NCBI GenBank assembly: GCA_023055505.1
Contig: JALIRH010000120.1
Span: forward strand, 904,574 to 968,573
Direction: 5' to 3'
Length of the DNA: 64,000 bases
DNA from: Callipepla californica brunnescens
Lineage: Eukaryota > Chordata > Aves > Galliformes > Odontophoridae
Under the pieces are notes generated by a model, which was not told where the DNA came from, made no database searches, and was given only the letters and a program-made list of their open reading frames with translations. The translations under genes and the position numbers were made by a program. Below, one piece after another: positions 52,603-64,000 of this stretch (its first letter is position 1; every line of letters starts with the position of its first letter).

Positions 52603-54401
52603 AAACCCAATCCAAACCCCAAACCTACTCCTATTCCTAAACCTTATCTTAACCCTAAACCAAACCCAAACCCAAGGCCCTCCCCTTCTCTCAGCCTAAC
52701 ACTCAAACTAACCTAAACCCGAAACTAACCCTACATTTATCCTAATCTTATCCATATTCTAAGGCCTAACCCTACTCTGACCAGAAAGCTCATGTTGTCT
52801 AAAATCTACCCCTTACCTAAAACCTAAATCGACAAAAAAACCTAACCCGAAACCTCAACCTAACTCTTCTCCTAACTAGAACACCAGCACTTCACCTTAC
52901 CCTAACTGGAAACCTAGGACTAAATCCTTACCTTGTCCAGAACCCTATTCCTAACCCAAACCAGAATTCTAACCTCTACCCTAACCAAAACCCTTCCCCT
53001 AAACCTAAACCTAATGCTACCCTCAACCAAACCCTAGCCCTAAATCCTACCCTAAAACCAACACCACGTTTAAGCTCAAACCTCAAGCCTCAAAGAAAGC
53101 ATCAGATTACCGCAGATCTCACCTAACACTAACCCCAATCCAATCCCTACTACTAACCCCAAACCCAATCCAAACACCAAAACTATTCCTATTCCTAAAC
53201 CTAACACTAAGCCAGAACCAAACCCAAGGCCTACCCCTTCTCTCAGCCTGACACTCAAACTAACCTAGACCTGAACGCAACGCTAAATCAAATACTAAAA
53301 CTCACCCTTAGCCAAGGCCCTTTTAGGACCCTTCCCTGGTCCTAAAACTAAAGAGAACCCTACCCCTTCCACTAAACCTTCATCTACATCCCTAACCCTT
53401 ACCCTAAACCTAAATCTACACCAAAACCTAACCCTAACCCTAACATGTCTTCTAACTGTAAAACTAACGCTTCACCTAACCCGAACTGAAACCCCAGGAC
53501 TAAACCTTACCTAACACCTAGCTATATTCCTAACCCTATCCTGAAACCTAACGTTAACCCTAACCCTAAAAACAACTTGGAACCAAACCCTAACCCTAAC
53601 CTAACCCTTATCAGAACCCTAAATCTAATCCTAACCGTTACCTCAATTGAACTCCAATTCTTCCTGAAATCTAAATGGGACCTTAAAACCAACCCCAGAT
53701 TGAAGCCCAACCCTAAACCTAACACAAAGCATTAGATTACCACAGCCATCACCTAACTCTAACCCCAGCCTTAACGCTAATACTATCCCAAACACTATTC
53801 CAATTCCTAAACCCAACACAAACCCAAAAACACAAAGCCTACAATTCTCACAGCCTAACACTGAAAGGAAACCTAAATCTTACCCTAACTCTAAAACTAA
53901 TCCCAAGCATGACCACAATTTAAACTCTAAATCTACCTTCAAACTAAAGCTGACCCTAACACCAACCTCAAGCCCAACCCTAAGCCTAACACAAAGCATT
54001 AGATTACCACAACGCTCACCTAACTTCTAACCCCCACCCTAACACTAATACTAAAGCAATCAGATTCCAAATACTAACCCAATTCCTATTCTGAAACCCA
54101 AAACTATTCCAAAAACAAACCCAAGGCCTAACCTTTCTCTCACCCTAACAATCAAAGAAAACCTATTCCTAAACCTAATCCTAAATCTAGTCCTAACCCT
54201 AACCCTCACCCTTAATCTAACCCCAACCCCCACCCAGAAGCTAACACTTAGCATTGTACAATACCTAAACGTACCCCTAATCCTTATCACTAAACCTAAA
54301 AGGAACCTGAAACATAGTGCTAAATCCGAACCCTAACCCTGAAGACTAACGCTAACAATGAACCAATTCCTATACCTTTTCCTTCCTCCAAATTGATTCC
54401 T

Positions 54402-54971
54402 AGCACTAACCCTAACCCTACATTAACCCTATCCTAACCCTAACCCTAACCCTAGCCCTAAACTACATTAACCCTAACGCTAACCCTAACCCTAACCCTA
54501 AACCTAAACCTAACCCTAACCCTAACCCTAATTCCTAACCCTTACCTTAACTGTATCACAATCCCTATCCTAATTCTTACCCTAACCCTAACCCTTACCT
54601 AACCCTAACCCTAACCCTAACCCTAACCCTAACCCTAACCCTAACCCTAACCCTAACCCTAACCCTAACCCTAACCCTAACCCTAACCCTAACCCTAACC
54701 CTAACTCTAACCTTAACCCTAACCCTAATCCTAACCCTAACCCTAACCCTAATCCTAACCCTAACCCTAACCCTAACCCTAATTCCTAACCCTTACCTTA
54801 ACTGTATCACAATCCCTATCCTAATTCTTATCCTAACCCTAATCCTTACCCTAACCCTAGCCTAAACCAAACCCTAACCCTAACCCTAACCCTAACCCTA
54901 ACCCTAACCCTAACCCTAACCCTAACCCTAACCCTAACCCTAACCCTAACCCTAACCCTAACCCTACTTTA
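54402..54971. repeat. CCCTAA core array, unit 9 (570 bp)
   Basis: Six hexamers longer than the modal core; the gain is in the uninterrupted run before CCCTACTTTA. Confidence 0.9.
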
Positions 54972-57264
54972 CCCTAACCCTAATCCTAACACTAACTCTA
55001 ACTTTACTCCTTACCCTAACACTAATCCAATCCCGAACCGTAACCCTAATCCTAGCCCTAACTCTAACTTTATTCGTAACCCTACCCCTAATCCAAACAA
55101 TAACCCTTACCCTAATCAAACCCTATCCCTATTCCTAACCCTTACCCTAACCGTATCACAATCCCTATCCTAACTCTTACCATAACCCAAACCCTAACCT
55201 AACCCTAACCCTAACCCTAACCCTATCCCTAACCCTTACCCTAACCCTAACCCTAACCCTACCCTAACCTTAACTCTACCCTAACCGTATCCCTACCCTA
55301 ACCCTAACCCTAATCCTAGCCCTTACTCTAACTTTATTCCTAACCCTACCCCTGATCCAAACACTAACCCTAACCTTAATGTAACCCTAACCCTATTCCT
55401 AACCCTTACCCTAACTGTATCCCATTCCCTATCCTAACTCTTACCATAACCCTAACCCTGATGCTAATGCTAACCCTAACCCTGAATCTAACCCTTACCC
55501 TAACCCTATCCCTTACCCAGAAGCTAACACTTAGCGTTGTACAATACCTAACCGTACCCTAACCCTATCCCTAAACCTAAAAGGAACCCAAACTCTAACC
55601 CTAAATCTGTCCCTGAGCCTAACCTTCAACCTTACCCTAACCTTAACCCTAACCCTGTTCCATTCTCTAAACATATCTGTAAGCATTACCTTCATCCTAA
55701 CTCGAACTCTACCCTAACCCTATCCCTTTGACCCCAACACAAAACCCAGATTGAGCCTGACCCTAACCTAGGTAGCATAAAGTGTATGTAGGGTGAATTT
55801 GAGTTTTAGGGTCAAAGTTAAATTGTTAGTTTTAGGGTTAGGGTGAAGGATTGCTTTAGTTCTAGTATTAGGGTGTTTGGGGTTAGGGTTAGGGTAAGGA
55901 TTTGGGGGTGGATTAGGTTTAGGGTCAGGTTTGGGGGAGTTTTGGGGTTAGGGTTAGATTTAGGATTAGGGTTAGCAAAAAAGTTGTTTTAGTTTTAGTT
56001 TAGGTTAGTGCTAGGATTAGGTTGAGTGTTCTTGTGAAGTTTAGGTTTAGGGTTAGGTTTAGGTTTAGATTGAGGTTTAGGGTAAGGAGTAGGGTTAATT
56101 TGACTTTTAGGGTCAGAGTAGAGTTAAGTCGTGTTAGGGTTAAGGTTAAGAACAGGATTCAGATTCCAATTAGGTTTTGGGTTCCTACTAGGGATAGGCC
56201 TCAAATTAGTGTTAAGGTTAGGGTTAGGGTTAGGTATAGGGAAAGGGTTAGTGTTAAGGCCAGGGCAAGTGTATGGTTTAGGGTAAAGATTGGATTTAGG
56301 GTTAGGTTTAGATGTAGGTTTGGTTTGATCGTTAGGGTGTGAGAAGGCACCGGCCTTGGATTTCATTTGGAGATTGGGTAAGGTTTAGGAATAGGAATAA
56401 CATTGGTGTTTAAAAGATGATTAGTGTTAGTATTAGGGATAGGGTTACGGTTAGAGTTTAGTTAGGGTTGTTAGTTTTAGAGTGAGGGATAGGGGTATGG
56501 TTTGGTCTAGTACTTGGGTTAGGGTTTGGGATAGTCCTAGCATTAGTGTTAGGGTTAGGGTTCCGTTAGGGTTGTGGTAATCTGATGCTAGGTGTCGGGA
56601 TTAGGGTTGTGCTTAAATGTGGGTTTGGTTTGAGGGTCAGAGTTAGGGTTAGGGTAGAGTTAGAATTAGGGTAAGAGTTAGGATTAGGTTTAGGATTAGG
56701 ATAAAGATTAGGTTAGGATTAGTGTTGGCTTTAGGGTTGTGTCTGGGAGAAGGGTTAGTGTTAGGGATAGACTTAGGGTAAGAGTAAGTGTTAGGAATTG
56801 GCATAGGTTTTGGGAAAGTTTCAGAGTTTGGACTGGATTTATGATTAGGGATAGGGACAAAGATTTTTTGAGATTTATGATTAGATTTAGGGAGAAAAGT
56901 AGGCTGACTTGTGGTGTTAGCAGTAGGTTTAGGTTTAGGTTTAGGTTTAGGATTCCATTTGTATTTATTGATCGAGGTTGGGTTAGTTTGAGTGTAAAGG
57001 TCAGAGTAGGGTTAGGCCTTGGGATAGGGTTAAGGTTTGGAATAGGATTAGGATTCAAATGATGTTACGGGTTGGTGTTAGGGTTAGGGAAAGGTTAGGA
57101 TCAGGGTTGAGGTCAGGGTTAGGTATAGGAAAAGGGTTAGTGTTAGGGCTAGGGCAATTGGAAGGGTTAGGCTTAGGCTTAGATATTAGGGTTAGGTTTA
57201 GGCGGAGGTTTGGTTCGAGTGTCAGGGTGAGAGAAGGGGTAGGCCTGGGGTTTGGTTTTGGGTT

Positions 57265-57454
57265 ACATCATACAAATCATCCCATACATTAGCTGGGGTG
57301 GGAGGTGCAAGGAACAGCCAGCAAAGTGCTGAGTTCATTCCAATCAGAGGACCTGAAGATCGGGTAGCTACTATCAAACCGTTTGTGTTGCCAATTCCGA
57401 TGATATTTATGGGGCCCTGATGTTATGGTTCAGTGGGGAGTCACTATCAAGTCC
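57265..57454. repeat. 190-bp spacer, copy 10
   Basis: Common version of the spacer. Confidence 0.9.
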
Positions 57455-59253
57455 AAACCCAATCCAAACCCCAAACCTACTCCTATTCCTAAACCTTATC
57501 TTAACCCTAAACCAAACCCAAACCCAAGGCCCTCCCCTTCTCTCAGCCTAACACTCAAACTAACCTAAACCCGAAACTAACCCTACATTTATCCTAATCT
57601 TATCCATATTCTAAGGCCTAACCCTACTCTGACCAGAAAGCTCATGTTGTCTAAAATCTACCCCTTACCTAAAACCTAAATCGACAAAAAAACCTAACCC
57701 GAAACCTCAACCTAACTCTTCTCCTAACTAGAACACCAGCACTTCACCTTACCCTAACTGGAAACCTAGGACTAAATCCTTACCTTGTCCAGAACCCTAT
57801 TCCTAACCCAAACCAGAATTCTAACCTCTACCCTAACCAAAACCCTTCCCCTAAACCTAAACCTAATGCTACCCTCAACCAAACCCTAGCCCTAAATCCT
57901 ACCCTAAAACCAACACCACGTTTAAGCTCAAACCTCAAGCCTCAAAGAAAGCATCAGATTACCGCAGATCTCACCTAACACTAACCCCAATCCAATCCCT
58001 ACTACTAACCCCAAACCCAATCCAAACACCAAAACTATTCCTATTCCTAAACCTAACACTAAGCCAGAACCAAACCCAAGGCCTACCCCTTCTCTCAGCC
58101 TGACACTCAAACTAACCTAGACCTGAACGCAACGCTAAATCAAATACTAAAACTCACCCTTAGCCAAGGCCCTTTTAGGACCCTTCCCTGGTCCTAAAAC
58201 TAAAGAGAACCCTACCCCTTCCACTAAACCTTCATCTACATCCCTAACCCTTACCCTAAACCTAAATCTACACCAAAACCTAACCCTAACCCTAACATGT
58301 CTTCTAACTGTAAAACTAACGCTTCACCTAACCCGAACTGAAACCCCAGGACTAAACCTTACCTAACACCTAGCTATATTCCTAACCCTATCCTGAAACC
58401 TAACGTTAACCCTAACCCTAAAAACAACTTGGAACCAAACCCTAACCCTAACCTAACCCTTATCAGAACCCTAAATCTAATCCTAACCGTTACCTCAATT
58501 GAACTCCAATTCTTCCTGAAATCTAAATGGGACCTTAAAACCAACCCCAGATTGAAGCCCAACCCTAAACCTAACACAAAGCATTAGATTACCACAGCCG
58601 TCACCTAACTCTAACCCCAGCCTTAACGCTAATACTATCCCAAACACTATTCCAATTCCTAAACCCAACACAAACCCAAAAACACAAAGCCTACAATTCT
58701 CACAGCCTAACACTGAAAGGAAACCTAAATCTTACCCTAACTCTAAAACTAATCCAAAGCATGACCACAATTTAAACTCTAAATCTACCTTCAAACTAAA
58801 GCTGACCCTAACACCAACCTCAAGCCCAACCCTAAGCCTAACACAAAGGATTAGATTACCACAACGCTCACCTAACTTCTAACCCCCACCCTAACACTAA
58901 TACTAAAGCAATCAGATTCCAAATACTAACCCAATTCCTATTCTGAAACCCAAAACTATTCCAAAAACAAACCCAAGGCCTAACCTTTCTCTCACCCTAA
59001 CAATCAAAGAAAACCTATTCCTAAACCTAATCCTAAATCTAGTCCTAACCCTAACCCTCACCCTTAATCTAACCCCAACCCCCACCCAGAAGCTAACACT
59101 TAGCATTGTACAATACCTAAACGTACCCCTAATCCTTATCACTAAACCTAAAAGGAACCTGAAACATAGTGCTAAATCCGAACCCTAACCCTGAAGACTA
59201 ACGCTAACAATGAACCAATTCCTATACCTTTTCCTTCCTCCAAATTGATTCCT

Positions 59254-59787
59254 AGCACTAACCCTAACCCTACATTAACCCTATCCTAACCCTAACCCTA
59301 ACCCTAGCCCTAAACTACATTAACCCTAACGCTAACCCTAACCCTAAACCTAAACCTAAACCTAACCCTAACCCTAACCCTAATTCCTAACCCTTACCTT
59401 AACTGTATCACAATCCCTATCCTAATTCTTACCCTAACCCTAACCCTTACCTAACCCTAACCCTAACCCTAACCCTAACCCTAACCCTAACCCTAACCCT
59501 AACCCTAACCCTAACCCTAACCCTAACCCTAACCCTAACCCTAACCCTAACTCTAACCTTAACCCTAACCCTAATCCTAACCCTAACCCTAACACTAATC
59601 CTAACCCTAACCCTAACCCTAACCCTAATTCCTAACCCTTACATTAACTGTATCACAATCCCTATCCTAATTCTTATCCTAACCCTAACCCTTACCCTAA
59701 CCCTAGCCTAAACCAAACCCTAACCCTAACCCTAACCCTAACCCTAACCCTAACCCTAACCCTAACCCTACCCCTAACCCTACTTTA
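59254..59787. repeat. CCCTAA core array, unit 10 (534 bp)
   Basis: Modal length with a private AACACTAATCC interruption near 59591. Confidence 0.9.
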
Positions 59788-62080
59788 CCCTAACCCTAAT
59801 CCTAACACTAACTCTAACTTTATTCCTTACCCTAACACTAATCCAATCCCGAACCCTAACCCTAATCCTAGCCCTAACTCTAACTTTATTCGTAACCCTA
59901 CCCCTAATCCAAACAATTACCCTTACCCTAATCAAACCCTATCCCTATTCCTAACCCTTACCCTAACCGTATCACAATCCCTATCCTAACTCTTACCATA
60001 ACCCAAACCCTAACCTAACCCTAACCCTAACCCTAACCCTATCCCTAACCCTTACCCTAACCCTAACCCTAACCCTACCCTAACCTTAACTCTACCCTAA
60101 CCGTATCCCTACCCTAACCCTAACCCTAATCCTAGCCCTTACTCTAACTTTATTCCTAACCCTACCCCTGATCCAAACACTAACCCTAACCTTAATGTAA
60201 CCCTAACCCTATTCCTAACCCTTACCCTAACTGTATCCCATTCCCTATCCTAACTCTTACCATAACCCTAACCCTGATGCTAATGCTAACCCTAACCCTG
60301 AATCTAACCCTTACCCTAACCCTATCCCTTACCCAGAAGCTAACACTTAGCGTTGTACAATACCTAACCGTACCCTAACCCTATCCCTAAACCTAAAAGG
60401 AACCCAAACTCTAACCCTAAATCTGTCCCTGAGCCTAACCTTCAACCTTACCCTAACCTTAACCCTAACCCTGTTCCATTCTCTAAACATATCTGTAAGC
60501 ATTACCTTCATCCTAACTCGAACTCTACCCTAACCCTATCCCTTTGACCCCAACACAAAACCCAGATTGAGCCTGACCCTAACCTAGGTAGCATAAAGTG
60601 TATGTAGGGTGAATTTGAGTTTTAGGGTCAAAGTTAAATTGTTAGTTTTAGGGTTAGGGTGAAGGATTGCTTTAGTTCTAGTATTAGGGTGTTTGGGGTT
60701 AGGGTTAGGGTAAGGGTTTGGGGGTGGATTAGGTTTAGGGTCAGGTTTGGGGGAGTTTTGGGGTTAGGGTTAGATTTAGGATTAGGGTTAGCAAAAAAGT
60801 TGTTTTAGTTTTAGTTTAGGTTAGTGCTAGGATTAGGTTGAGTGTTCTTGTGAAGTTTAGGTTTAGGGTTAGGTTTAGGTTTAGATTGAGGTTTAGGGTA
60901 AGGAGTAGGGTTAATTTGACTTTTAGGGTCAGAGTAGAGTTAAGTCGTGTTAGGGTTAAGGTTAAGAACAGGATTCAGATTCCAATTAGGTTTTGGGTTC
61001 CTACTAGGGATAGGCCTCAAATTAGTGTTAAGGTTAGGGTTAGGGTTAGGTATAGGGAAAGGGTTAGTGTTATGGCCAGGGCAAGTGTATGGTTTAGGGT
61101 AAAGATTGGATTTAGGGTTAGGTTTAGATGTAGGTTTGGTTTGATCGTTAGGGTGTGAGAAGGCACCGGCCTTGGATTTCATTTGGAGATTGGGTAAGGT
61201 TTAGGAATAGGAATAACATTGGTGTTTAAAAGATGATTAGTGTTAGTATTAGGGAGAGGGTTACGGTTAGAGTTTAGTTAGGGTTGTTAGTTTTAGAGTG
61301 AGGGATAGGGGTATGGTTTGGTCTAGTACTTGGGTTAGGGTTTGGGATAGTCCTAGCATTAGTGTTAGGGTTAGGGTTCCGTTAGGGTTGTGGTAATCTG
61401 ATGCTAGGTGTCGGGATTAGGGTTGTGCTTAAATGTGGGTTTGGTTTGAGGGTCAGAGTTAGGGTTAGGGTAGAGTTAGAATTAGGGTAAGAGTTAGGAT
61501 TAGGTTTAGGATTAGGATAAAGATTAGGTTAGGATTAGTGTTGGCTTTAGGGTTGTGTCTGGGAGAAGGGTTAGTGTTAGGGATAGACTTAGGGTAAGAG
61601 TAAGTGTTAGGAATTGGCATAGGTTTTGGGAAAGTTTCAGAGTTTGGACTGGATTTATGATTAGGGATAGGGACAAAGATTTTTTGAGATTTATGATTAG
61701 ATTTAGGGAGAAAAGTAGGCTGACTTGTGGTGTTAGCAGTAGGTTTAGGTTTAGGTTTAGGTTTAGGATTCCATTTGTATTTATTGATCGAGGTTGGGTT
61801 AGTTTGAGTGTAAAGGTCAGAGTAGGGTTAGGCCTTGGGATAGGGTTAAGGTTTGGAATAGGATTAGGATTCAAATGATGTTACGGGTTGGTGTTAGGGT
61901 TAGGGAAAGGTTAGGATCAGGGTTGAGGTCAGGGTTAGGTATAGGAAAAGGGTTAGTGTTAGGGCTAGGGCAATTGGAAGGGTTAGGCTTAGGCTTAGAT
62001 ATTAGGGTTAGGTTTAGGCGGAGGTTTGGTTCGAGTATCAGGGTGAGAGAAGGGGTAGGCCTGGGGTTTGGTTTTGGGTT

Positions 62081-62270
62081 ACATCATACAAATCATCCCA
62101 TACATTAGGTGGGGTGGGAGGTGCAAGGAACAGCCAGCAAAGTGCTGAGTTCATTCCAATCAGAGGACCTGAAGATCGGGTAGCTACTATCAAACTGTTT
62201 GTGTTGCCAATTCCGATGATATTTATGGGGCCCTGATGTTATGGCTCAGTGGGGAGTCACTATCAAGTCC
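62081..62270. repeat. 190-bp spacer, copy 11
   Basis: Combines CATTAGGTGGGG with the CAAACTGTTTG and TATGGCTCAG pair of copy 3. Confidence 0.9.
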
Positions 62271-64000
62271 AAACCCAATCCAAACCCCAAACCTACTCCT
62301 ATTCCTAAACCTTATCTTAACCCTAAACCAAACCCAAACCCAAGGCCCTCCCCTTCTCTCAGCCTAACACTCAAACTAACCTAAACCCGAAACTAACCCT
62401 ACATTTATCCTAATCTTATCCATATTCTAAGGCCTAACCCTACTCTGACCAGAAAGCTCATGTTGTCTAAAATCTACCCCTTACCTAAAACCTAAATCGA
62501 CAAAAAAAACCTAACCCGAAACCTCAACCTAACTCTTCTCCTAACTAGAACACCAGCACTTCACCTTACCCTAACTGGAAACCTAGGACTAAATCCTTAC
62601 CTTGTCCAGAACCCTATTCCTAACCCAAACCAGAATTCTAACCTCTACCCTAACCAAAACCCTTCCCCTAAACCTAAACCTAATGCTACCCTCAACCAAA
62701 CCCTAGCCCTAAATCCTACCCTAAAACCAACACCACGTTTAAGCTCAAACCTCAAGCCTCAAAGAAAGCATCAGATTACCGCAGATCTCACCTAACACTA
62801 ACCCCAATCCAATCCCTACTACTAACCCCAAACCCAATCCAAACACCAAAACTATTCCTATTCCTAAACCTAACACTAAGCCAGAACCAAACCCAAGGCC
62901 TACCCCTTCTCTCAGCCTGACACTCAAACTAACCTAGACCTGAACGCAACGCTAAATCAAATACTAAAACTCACCCTTAGCCAAGGCCCTTTTAGGACCC
63001 TTCCCTGGTCCTAAAACTAAAGAGAACCCTACCCCTTCCACTAAACCTTCATCTACATCCCTAACCCTTACCCTAAACCTAAATCTACACCAAAACCTAA
63101 CCCTAACCCTAACATGTCTTCTAACTGTAAAACTAACGCTTCACCTAACCCGAACTGAAACCCCAGGACTAAACCTTACCTAACACCTAGCTATATTCCT
63201 AACCCTATCCTGAAACCTAACGTTAACCCTAACCCTAAAAACAACTTGGAACCAAACCCTAACCCTAACCTAACCCTTATCAGAACCCTAAATCTAATCC
63301 TAACCGTTACCTCAATTTAACTCCAATTCTTCCTGAAATCTAAATGGGACCTTAAAACCAACCCCAGATTGAAGCCCAACCCTAAACCTAACACAAAGCA
63401 TTAGATTACCACAGCCATCACCTAACTCTAACCCCAGCCTTAACGCTAATACTATCCCAAACACTATTCCAATTCCTAAACCCAACACAAACCCAAAAAC
63501 ACAAAGCCTACAATTCTCACAGCCTAACACTGAAAGGAAACCTAAATCTTACCCTAACTCTAAAACTAATCCAAAGCATGACCACAATTTAAACTCTAAA
63601 TCTACCTTCAAACTAAAGCTGACCCTAACACCAACCTCAAGCCCAACCCTAAGCCTAACACAAAGCATTAGATTACCACAACGCTCACCTAACTTCTAAC
63701 CCCCACCCTAACACTAATACTAAAGCAATCAGATTCCAAATACTAACCCAATTCCTATTCTGAAACCCAAAACTATTCCAAAAAACAAACCCAAGGGCCT
63801 AACCTTTCTCTCACCCTAACAATCAAAGAAAACCTATTCCTAAACCTAATCCTAAATCTAGTCCTAACCCTAACCCTCACCCTTAATCTAACCCCAACCC
63901 CCACCCAGAAGCTAACACTTAGCATTGTACAATACCTAAACGTACCCCTAATCCTTATCACTAAACCTAAAAGGAACCTGAAACATAGTGCTAAATCCGA
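62081..64000. repeat. Macrosatellite unit 11 (cut by window end)
   Basis: Spacer and C arm only; the window stops just before the core. It has three single-base insertions in homopolymers that the other copies lack: 8 A at 62502-62509 (otherwise 7), 6 A at 63780-63785 (otherwise 5) and GGG at 63795-63797 (otherwise GG). The array evidently continues to the right. Confidence 0.9.

Larger units (their letters stand above)
52413..57264. repeat. Macrosatellite unit 9 (4,852 bp)
   Basis: 36 bp longer than the mode, all of it in the core. Shares CCCGAACCGTAACCC (near 55033) and AATCCCAAGCATG (near 53899) with unit 4. Confidence 0.92.
57265..62080. repeat. Macrosatellite unit 10 (4,816 bp)
   Basis: G-arm variants T at 61073 and A at 62037 match unit 6 at a constant 19,300-bp offset. 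AACAATTACCC near 59914 matches unit 7, and ACAAAGGATTAG near 58843 matches unit 8, so the unit is a mosaic. Confidence 0.92.

Noticed and set aside
8231..63961. Many small open reading frames of 60-116 codons on both strands of the macrosatellite
   Set aside because: They translate as Leu-Gly, Arg-Val, Asn-Pro or Leu-Thr runs, as CCCTAA/TTAGGG must in its stop-free frames. They overlap on opposite strands, recur only because the unit recurs, and have no codon structure or domain.
8551..64000. CRISPR array, because of regular repeats with a spacer
   Set aside because: The repeats are kilobases long, the 'spacer' is the same in every unit, no cas-like gene is present, and the composition is telomeric.

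Overview
This window is eukaryotic, non-coding repeat DNA of a subtelomeric or interstitial-telomeric kind. The basic motif is CCCTAA/TTAGGG, the telomere repeat of vertebrates, many other animals, many fungi and several protist groups. Nothing in the sequence narrows the species further. I found no convincing protein-coding gene, RNA gene, transposon or CRISPR array. The open reading frames that exist are by-products of the repeats: the hexamer reads as Leu-Gly, Arg-Val, Asn-Pro or Leu-Thr dipeptide runs.

Region 1 (1 to about 8,097) is a satellite of about 590-bp monomers in tandem. Two main monomer types (A and B) alternate over much of the block, giving a dimeric higher-order repeat of about 1,184 bp, with a stretch of out-of-order monomers in the middle and one monomer cut short by about 242 bp. 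Region 2 (about 8,098-8,550) is a one-off bridge of degenerate C-rich telomere-like DNA.

Region 3 (8,551 to the right edge) is a macrosatellite: a first unit lacking the spacer, ten complete units, and a twelfth cut off by the window end. I define a unit from one 190-bp spacer to the next. Its order is: spacer; about 1.8 kb of degenerate CCCTAA-strand DNA (C arm); a nearly pure CCCTAA core; about 0.8 kb more degenerate C-rich DNA; a sharp strand switch at an ACCTAGGT palindrome; and about 1.49 kb of degenerate TTAGGG-strand DNA (G arm). The G arm shares landmarks with the C arm in reverse complement, so each unit is a diverged giant inverted repeat. Unit lengths are 5386, 4792, 4665, 4774, 4822, 4594, 4816, 4816, 4852 and 4816 bp. 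Almost all variation comes from the core (372-1110 bp); the rest is close to a constant 4,282 bp with a few 6-bp steps and one 66-bp deletion.

The degenerate state clearly preceded amplification, because units match each other far better than neighbouring hexamers inside a unit do. Shared variants are distributed as a mosaic, pointing to unequal exchange and conversion. The best candidate for something undescribed is this strand-switching, telomere-derived macrosatellite with its conserved 190-bp non-telomeric spacer. All comparisons were made by eye; no alignment or database search was run.
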